Shown here: positions 46,401 through 56,452 of the stretch, piece by piece
Position numbering within the stretch: position 1 is the first letter of the stretch
Layout of the letters: each line of letters begins with the position of its first letter
Source of the DNA: Aselliscus stoliczkanus
Lineage: Eukaryota; Chordata; Mammalia; Chiroptera; Hipposideridae
Direction of reading: 5' to 3'
Assembly: GCA_033961575.1 (NCBI GenBank)
Contig: CM066730.1
Span: 138,907,523 to 138,971,522, forward strand
DNA: 64,000 nucleotides
Position numbers and translations under genes: made by a program
The notes under the pieces: model-generated
Database searches by the model: none
What the model was told of the DNA's origin: nothing
Seen by the model: the letters and a program-made list of their open reading frames with translations, nothing else

Positions 46401-49400
46401 TTGACCTCAAAGGAACTAAAAGCTAAAATAAATTAATGGTACTGTATCAAACTAAAGCTATATGAAGCTTCTGCACAGCAAAAGAAACCATCAGGAAAAA
46501 AAAGAGGCAACATACTGAATGGGAGAAGATATTTGCAGACAACACCTCCGATAAGGGGCTTATATCCAAAATATATGAAGAACTCATACAATTTAACAAA
46601 AAAACAAACAATCCAATTAAAAAATGGGCAGAGGACCTGAACAGACACTTCTCTCAAAGAGACATATAAGTGGCCAACAGATGTATGAAAAAATGCTCCG
46701 CTTCATTAGCTATTAGGGAAATGCAAATCAAAAGTACAATGAGACACCACCTCACACCAGTTAGAATGGCTGTCATCAACAAGACAAGTAATGATAAGTG
46801 TTGAAGAGGCTGTGGAGAAAAAGGAGCCCTCACACACTGTTGGTGGGAATATAAACTGGTACAGCCACTATGGAAACAGTATGGAGGTTCCTCAAATAAT
46901 TAAGAATAGAATGACAACAACCCAGCCCTTCCTTTTCTAGGTGTATCTCCCAAAACTCTGAAAACATTTATTCTTAAAGATATATATACCCCTATGTTCA
47001 CTGCAGCATTTTTCATGGTGGCCAAGACATGGAAACAACCAAAGTGTCCTTTGATAGATGATGGATAAAGAAGATGTGGTACTTATATACAATAGAATAC
47101 TACTCGGCCATAAGAAAAGATGAAATACTGCCATTTGTGACAACATGGATGGATCTCGAAATTATCATGCTATGTGAAATAAGTCAGATGGAAAAAGTCG
47201 AGACCCATATTAAATTCACTCATGTGGGATACTGTTTTCTATAATTTTTTATAGCTTTGTCAGTGGAAGCTGGGCAAAACCCTCAGGCTAGAAAGCCAGG
47301 AACTCTTGTTTTTTTAAATTTACTTTTCAATTATAGTTGACATACAATATTATATTAGTTGCAGGTGTATAATATAGTGATTAGACATTTGCATACCTTT
47401 CAAAGTTATCACCTCGATAAGTCTAGTACCCGTCTGATACCATACAGTTATTATAATACTATTGACTGTATTCCTATGCTGTACTTTATATTCCCATGAC
47501 TGTTTTTACTCGTAGATACAGAGAACAAAAAGATGGTTGCCAGAAGGGGTGGGAGGTGGAGGGATGGGTAGAAAAGGTGAAGGGAATTAAGAAATACAAA
47601 TTACAGTAATACCTCAGTTTGCAAGCATAATTTGTTCCGGAAACAAACTACTCCTATTGCAAGACATCGCTTGTTTACCAAGTTAAAATGTATTATTTGG
47701 TTTGTGGAAAAATAACAGCATGAGTAATGGCAAAACCCACTATTACTTTTGCACCAACCTAATAGAAATGTTTGCTCATCTTGTGGAACACTGGCAAACC
47801 AAATTACTCTCAATCCAAGAGTTTACTGTATTTGTCTTTGTTTTTCTGTAGTTTGATGTGCCTGTGTGTGCTTTTCTATGTATTTATTGTGCTTATTGTG
47901 GCTTGATACTTTTCATTAGTTGGGAAATAACTCAGCTGTTATTTTTTGATATATTGCTTTTACAGCATTTTTTCCCTTCTCCCTTCTGGCATTGGGATTA
48001 CATATATGTTAGACTTTCATATGCCTCTTCTGTTTTTGTTTGTTTGTTTTTGGTATTTTCTATCCTTGTGTCTTCATTTTACAGCATGTGTATTTTCCAC
48101 CACTGCCTTGTAGTTTACGAATCTTATTTCAGCTGTGCCCATTTTGCCATTAAACTCATTTTTGAGTTTGAAATTCCAGTTATTGTATTTTTCCATTCTA
48201 GAATTTCCATTTGATTTTTTTTTTTTAACAAACTTCAGTTTTCTGGTGAAATTTTCCATTGTGTCCTAATTTTCTTTATATTTTCTTGAATATGTTAATC
48301 ACATTTTTAAAAAACATTCGTGTTAACCACAATATTTTTATTATCTATGGGTCTGCTTCTGTTGTCTCTTTTTGCCTCTCATCTTGTTTCTTGGTATGCT
48401 TCTTTATTTTAGATTGAATGCCGTACATTTCATATAAACAGTACAATAGGCTCAGAGTGATAATTTCTTCCATCACAGAGAGTTCTCCCTGTAGTTGTGG
48501 ACAGCTGGAGTATAGAGGATCACTTCAGTCTGTCACAGCCTGAGCTGAGTCTTCATAAGTTTCAATTTACCTCTAGTTTGTCTTCATTCATAAGGGTATT
48601 GCTGTCTAGTGAAGCCTACTGAAGGCTTGTAATATGTACTGGGGGTGCCAAAAAAATGTATTCACATTTAAGAAAGTGTCACTTTGGTCAGCGCTGCTCA
48701 GGCAGTAGTTCTCCATAATCAGAAGTGTCTGGATGCTGATGGTAACCAGTTTGAGCACCTCTTGTAATTGCAGAAGTCAAACGTGACTTGTATTCATCTT
48801 TTGTTATTGGTATATATTGAGTATTATAATTTTAATACAGTTTTCCTTTCTTAAAATGTGTATACTTTTTTTGGCACCCTCTGTATATATTAAGTTCCTC
48901 TTCTGTAGTGATTCCTGAACTTCATTTCTTGTTCTCATAGCACCATGAGACTGTTCAAATCTCTACTCAGTTTTTTTCCGCCACTTTTTCTTTTTTAAGT
49001 GCTATGTGCAGCTCAAGAATTGATACATGCCGTGGTGAACTGGCATCAAGAGTTGTCTCTGTCTCCTTTGTCTTTCAGATCTTGACTTCTCAACTTTGGC
49101 TGCCTTTCAAGCCTAACTTCTAAGTTTGGCTCTCTAACTCTCAGAGATAGCCAGAACTCTCCTTAGTCACTCTTTCCTTTTGGATTTCTTTTGAGTTCTC
49201 GTATTTTCAGCCTCTTGCTTTTCACTGCTTAAAATTTAACAGATTCTCTGAGGGGAAGTGTGACACATAGATGATCAGACTCACCTCTGTGAGCCTTGCT
49301 TCTTTCTGAAATTTTGACTTCTCTAGTCTTGGCTAATTTGGTAACTCTGTAATACCTTTGAACAAATATTATTTATATTTTATCCAGATATTTCTAATTG

Positions 49401-52400
49401 TTTTTTTATAGGAACGTTGTTCTGCTACAAGTTACTCCATCACTGCTAGAAGAGGAAGTTTTAAACTAGTCTTTTTAATAACTACCTAATATTCTATAAT
49501 ATGGATAATTCACTTAATTATGTACCTTTTAAAGCACAATTTGGGTTACTTCCAATTTTTTTAATTATAAATAATTTTGAAATAGGCATCCTGATACATA
49601 TATTTTTGTACTTGTATAGTTGTAGGGTAGGATTACTGACATTTTTGTTTTTACTTTTAAAAGGTAACTCTCAATTATTCCAAAATATTGACAGCAAATA
49701 TTTCTAGTGGCATACCAGAATGTCCCTTTTTTATACCCGCATCAGCACTGTTCGTTAATTTGGACAAAAAAATGGAATTTCATTGCTTTTATCGTTTGCA
49801 TTTTCTTGTCTAGTAGTAAAGTTGAGCATATTGTTTCATTTTTAGTGGCTATTTTATTTTTTCTTTTGTAGATTGCCTTTCATTATGTTTTTGCTGGGTG
49901 GATTTAAAAAAATGCATATTCTAGGCTCACACTTGGAAATTCTAAATCAGTAGCTAGCTGATGAAACTCTGAATCTGAATATGTTTAGGAAGTTTCCAAG
50001 TGATTCTGATACCCAGGCAGATTTGGGAATTACTGCTTTGAATAATTACTTCATGAGTAATCAAATGCCAGTTTTGTGTTTTTGGGTGGCTTGGTAAATT
50101 AAATTTTCTTTTTAAAAAAGAAGAATGAAATTAGAGAAGGTAGTAAAGAATTATTGATATAACTTTGATTATTTATAACATGCAAGCTATATTTTTTACA
50201 AAGTATATCTGGATAGATAAAACTATGATTTCATTTTTAAAGCAGATTAAATATTGTGTTGTGGACTAGCGGACCTTTTTTTTTTTGCCCGTTGTGGTAT
50301 TATCATTTATTTAGTTCAAAGGAGAAAACAATATTGCTACGGGTGTTAAGTCCTGAATACATAGTGATACAGGTAATATCTTTGTAACGGAGCACTTAGG
50401 ATATAACAGTGCCATCTCTGAATACAAGTATTTATTTCCTGACAAAAGGGAGAAACAGTATAAAAACCTCAAATACTATATTTATACTACCATTTATTTT
50501 GTGATATCACCTTTTTAGGTACTAGCATCATTATCTGCCATTTAATATTTATTTTGTGCCATTATTGTGCTTATTATTTTCTATACATTGCTTGATCTAA
50601 TTCTTATAATAACTCCATGAAGTAGTTACTATTTTGAGCATTATCTCCATTTTACAGAAAAAGGACCTGAAGCCCAGATAGGTTAAGTTACTTTCTTGTT
50701 CACAGGTACAAAATGGTAAAGCCATGATTCACACACCAGAGTGTGTGATTTCAGGGTTCGTGCTGCAGTTTGGTTTCTGCCCCCATCTGTCTACCATAAT
50801 TTCATTTCTCAAGTTCAACTTGTTTACCTCCATGTTGTCATATTCCACTCTGACTTTTCTACCTTTATCTTATTCTTTCTATTAATATGCCCCTTTAAAA
50901 AATGTGTATGTATATTTTTTGTGTAGCCACACATTTCATTATGGCATAGGAAGTCATTTAGTATTATAATGGGAAATAAAAGCCTTCACTGACCCCCCTC
51001 CATACACCCAAAGGTGAAAATCACCTTAAATTCTTTTAACTATTTATTTCTATATTTCTATGTAATATGTTTATTTTGTAATTTCTTGACTCATTAGGTT
51101 TGGACATTATTGTTTTTTTTTGTTCTGAAAGAATAAATCTTTTATAACCTGGCTGATGATTTTATGTGCTTATTTGCCAACTGTATTCCTCCTTGGTAAG
51201 TGTCTGTTCAAGTCTTTTGCCATATTATTTATAGTTGGATTGTTCGTTTTCTTACTGTTGACTTTAGAATATTTATACATTCTGGATACAGTCTTTTGTT
51301 GGATATGTGATTTGAAAGTAGTTTTTCCTCATCTGCAGCTTGTCTTTTCTTTAACAGAGTTTTTTAATGCAGAGCAAACCTATCTAATTTTAATGAAATC
51401 CAGTTTCAGGAACCTCCAAGGAACCTCTACACCAATTTCTGGGGCCAGCTTCTTTCTGTTACCATACCTCTCAAATTCCAACCCCTTCTGCGCCCTGAGC
51501 TCCTGTCTCCTAACTCCTCAACGCACCTAGGCTCACCACGCTCTGCTTGGGTTCTGCCTCCTTTCATTGTGGTCAGGAGCTTGTCCTAAGCAGATAGCAG
51601 GAACAAACCTGGGGATCACCTTAGAGGCTTGTTTTTCTCTCGAGGATTACATTCTTGGCCTTCCTCTTGCCAAATACCCAAAAATGTTTACCTTGTCTAT
51701 TTTATAGTTATTTATGGTGGGAGGACAAGCCGGTTCCAGTTATTCTCATGGATGGAACTGTAAATCCCCAAATTTGTGACTCATGATTGTCTGTCTATAT
51801 TTTACAAGGTGGCACTAAGAAACTTCAGAAGCTCTGTATGCATACGTTGGGATAGTGGACTCAACTCTGTAATTATAGGGCAGTGAGATAGCTCTTTCTT
51901 TGGGGAGCCTCCACATGGAATATGCCGAGGCCTTTCCTCTATGGTTGGTCAAGTGCCTTTGTGGAAGAATCTTGTAAATCTGGCTGTCACTGTGTAGGGG
52001 TTGAGAGGGGAGGAAGGTGGGGGGTTTTCCCATTCATTGTAGAGACATTTACTTAATTCTCTGTCCGAACCATATACCTCACCCTTTCTTTCCCAAGTTC
52101 CAGATACTGAACCTTTCTGGAGTTCCCATAGTGCAGGGTATCAGTCGGCTGCCAAAGAAGCAATGTAGTATGCTGATAATGGGTGAGCTCTGGAACTGGT
52201 TTGAGAGTCTGCTTTGCCAGGGAATACTAGCCTTGTGATCTTGGGAAAGTTGTTTATCCTTTTTGTACCTCGATTTTTCTCATCTATAGCATAGGAACAA
52301 TGATAGGACCTATATCATAGAGCTGATATAATTAAAGTTCAAAGAACACTAATCCAGTTATGTTCAAATGTCAGCCTATTATTTCCTTTATATTCACAAG

Positions 52401-55400
52401 TATCTCAAACCTAATATACTCAGTGTTAAATCCTTGATTTTCTTTCACACCTGTTTCTCTTCTAGTTTTCCTTTTCCCAATAAGTATGCCACCTTATGTT
52501 CAGTTGCTTTTGGAAAAAACCTGGAGTCTAACTTAGTACTTCCGTCTTCTTTATGACTTACATGTAATCATTTATCAAGTCCCAGTGGTTTGCTCTATCT
52601 ATAAAATATATCTCAATATATTTCCATCTCCACTGTTAGCATCTTTTACCTGGACTTCTGCACCAGCCTTGTTATAGCTTTCTTTGACTCCATTATATTC
52701 TCCTCTATCCCATTCTCTACCCTGTCACATAAGTATCAGGTCTAGTAAGCTAGTATATTTACTTTCTCAAGGCAAGACATTGGCCAGCATTTACCACCAG
52801 ATTTTTCAGTTTCTGGACCGACTTACCCTGTAATTCTGATTGACACATTCTTTTTAATATTTGTTAATATAATCAGTTAGAAGACAGATCTTTTAGGCCC
52901 AGGTGCCAATCTCTTTAAATTTACATAGCTCTTCTCTGACCTGTTATATGGATTTTCGCATATTAACTCACCATTTATTAATTTATTTAAATGGATAGTA
53001 TACCAATTTCACTTAATTATTAGCCAAATTGAGGAATGGGATGAGGAGAATGGGGTTGAGGTCAGGTATGAAGGAAGAGGTTAGAACTTGCAACGGTAAA
53101 GATCCCTTCAAAATTCTGGGGCAGTTGTCCTTAATCACCACAGCCTAATTGTTGGTCAGTAGAGTTGAAATCCAGAATACAGAAAACAGACTCTTGTCCT
53201 CCATTTCTGTCCAGTGATTCTTCAGTTCCAGTCTTGATGAGGTCTACCAGATGCCTTTAGGAGGAGTCGTGCTGTCAGGATCACCATATATTTAATGTGT
53301 GGCTATCAGCTTCCAGGATGTAGGGATACACAATACCTTTCTTTACTCAGAATTTGAGTAAGAAACATTCAATAAATAAGTTTTATAGTTTGAAGTATTA
53401 GAATAGAGATATACAGGATCCCAGTTGAAGAATATAGCAGGGAGATGTAACTTTATCTAGGGATCAGGAAAATTTGGTTTAGGGATTATACTGAGAAGAA
53501 ATTAATTGAAGTGGCGATATGAAAGCTAAGTAGTAATTATTCTGAAGATGTAGATTGGGTGTTTTGGCAAGGCGGATATCGTGTTCAGAGGTAAGAGAAA
53601 TGATGAATGGCCTAGTCTAGGAGTTAAAAATTCAGTATGACTAAAATGTAGATAGAGTTCAAGAAGTAAAATTGAAGGGTAGGTAGATACTTCTTTGTTG
53701 TAAGTTTAAGGATTTTGTACTGTATCTTGCATAGCGGTTAGGACCTGGGACTCCAGAGTCAGACGGGCCTATGTCTGAACGCGACCGTAGTCAAATTAAC
53801 CTCTTTCGTCTGTTTTCTAGTCTGAAAAACGGGAATGATACTACCTACCTCAAAGGGTTATTTTTAATATTCTGGACTTGATTCTTGTTTGTGACTTGCA
53901 TCCTTTTTTTGAACTTTGGTGCATCAGACTCCCTTGACTTCTTGCCATTTAATATTCAAATCACATAACATAATTCTCTTAATTTTAACTCTATCCTTAT
54001 TAGAAAACCTTCTGAAGAGCCTGGCTTCCTTTATACCATGCCTCAAAAGGCAAGAACATGCCGACTTGAGGACACAAATGCCCTGTGCCCCTGGTAGTTT
54101 GGGTAGTTATAGTTATAGCCGTAAATCAATAAGCTGGCATTCTGATTTTATGTCAGTCTTGTGAGCTTTCTTAATGGCAGTTGTTCTTAAGAGATGAATC
54201 TATTGGTCATGTCCCGACCCATTAGATTTATGAGCTTTTAAGGCCAAGGGCTAAACAGGATATGGAAAATTCATTAAAATTAAGTTGCTCATGAGGCCTC
54301 TTTCAAAATAGGCAGCTTGCCTTCCCTAGCATGTTCTCTACTTCAGCTTTACTACTGGTTGTGTGTTTATTTTGTGTATTTACATTTTTACAGTTTTAAT
54401 TTTTCATTTATAAGATATTTGTCATTATATAAATTATCAGAATGACATACATATACTGGAAGGACTGAAGTGTGACTTAAGCACAGAATAATAACTAACC
54501 GTCCAGTTGTCAGCTAACCAAAAAAAGTTGTCCTGTGAAGTATTTGATTTTGTTGTGTTTGTATATTCATATTCATTTGTCACTGTAAAGAGAGTTTGAC
54601 TCTTTACAGTCATTGACAGAAACTACTTGCTTATTTGATTTCACAACTAAACCATTCTAATTTTTGAGTATGTTTCTTAACTATGAAAAAAAACACTTAT
54701 TTTCTTTTAGTGGTTCTAAACTGGGGTGGGGTGGGCCTCTTAGTAGTACCTTAGTATAGGATTGTTTTTGATTGTCACAGTAATTAGAGAGGTGGGGATT
54801 ACTGTTTAATGGGCCTGGGGAGTGGGGAGAGGGGATGTTACATATCCTATAGTGGCCAGGAGAGTCCTCCAGATGGAGGACTTTTCCAGCTCCCAAAGTT
54901 TGTCAGTGGCCCTGGTGAGAGACACTTGGTTTCTTCAAGTGGCCTGAATAACTATGCAGTTAGCACCATCTAGTGAGGGAAATAGGTAACAAGCAGAATT
55001 TACCTTCATCACAGAAGTAAGAGAAAATTTAACATTCTAAACTTTCTTTAAAATAATAGGTTATAGAATCATAGACTTTTAGATCATGATGGAACATTGG
55101 AGATAATCTAATCCACCTTCTCCTTTTACAGATAAGGAAATTAGGATCCAAAGAGGTGAAGTGATTTGTCCAATAACATACCTAGTTAGTAGCAAGAGAT
55201 GAGCTAGAATCCAGGTCTCAGAGTTTTCCAGTTTGGTAATATGAACCTTCGTCATAGCAAATGGACTATCTTTGTGTTCTGTTTGAGTTAATATCTTAGG
55301 TTCTTTGTTTAGTGATCCATTTAAGAAAGAAAAAGCATGAATGAGTATATGTCAATAGATTTGTTATAAGATAAACATCCATAATCCATACATTAATCGT

Positions 55401-56415
55401 TACATCTTGTTATGAACCTAGTGAATTACCTAGAGAAATTTTGTGTATTTATTTAATTTTTTAGTTGCTATGATTTCAACTCTTTAAGTGTTGAGTTTTA
55501 TGATAAAATCTTATCTAGGGTAGAGAAAAATGTATACATGAAAATTATTATAAATTAATTTATTGTGTTGATTGAGGAACTGACATTCTGTCAAAAAAAG
55601 ATGCAAAACACTTTAAAATAAAATGAAGTACAAAATAATGGAAGTCTTCCCACTTCTCTTCTTTGTTAGGGTATACTAAATAGTTTTGATAAGTCAGGTT
55701 TTTTTTTTTCTTTTTTGTTTTTTTTTTTTAATGGGAGGGATTAGCAAATATTGAGAATGGTTTAGTTGAAATTATTTTGAGACTATGTCTCGTTCAGTTG
55801 GAAAACAACAATTTTTAATTATTGACTGGAAAAACTTTTTTTACATAGGAAGTGAGTTACAAAGTAAAGTGAGCTTTAGCAAGTGATGCCATCAGCATAT
55901 TAGGAAAAAACCCTATCAAAATCCTAATGATTTTTTTTGCAGATATAGAAAAACGTATCCTAAAATTCATATGGAATTTTTAGGGACCTGAATAGCCAAA
56001 ACAATCTTGAAAAAGATGAAACTGGAGGACCTACATTTCCAATTTCAAAACTTACTACAAAATCACAGTAATCAAAACATTGTGATATTGGCGTAGAAGA
56101 CAGCTAGATCAATGGAGTAGAATAGGGAGCCCAGAAATAAACCCTCATGTATGGTCAAATTATTTTTGACAAGGGTGAAAAGTAGGGAAAGGACAATCTT
56201 TTCAACAAACGGTACTGGGAAAACTGGTTATCCACATTGCAAAAGAATGACGTTGGACTGTTACGTAACACCATATTAAAAATTAACTCAAAATGGATCA
56301 AGGACCTAAGTGTAAGACCTAAAACAATAAGACTCTTAGAAAATTACTTAGGACAAAAGGTTCATGACATTGGATTTGGTAATGATTTCTTGGGTATAAC
56401 ACCAAAGGATTTATG

Positions 56416-56452
<37 letters not shown>

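Noticed and set aside
47858..48214. 118-codon open frame in intron 7
   Set aside because: T-rich antisense LINE-like sequence giving a Phe/Leu-rich translation by composition.
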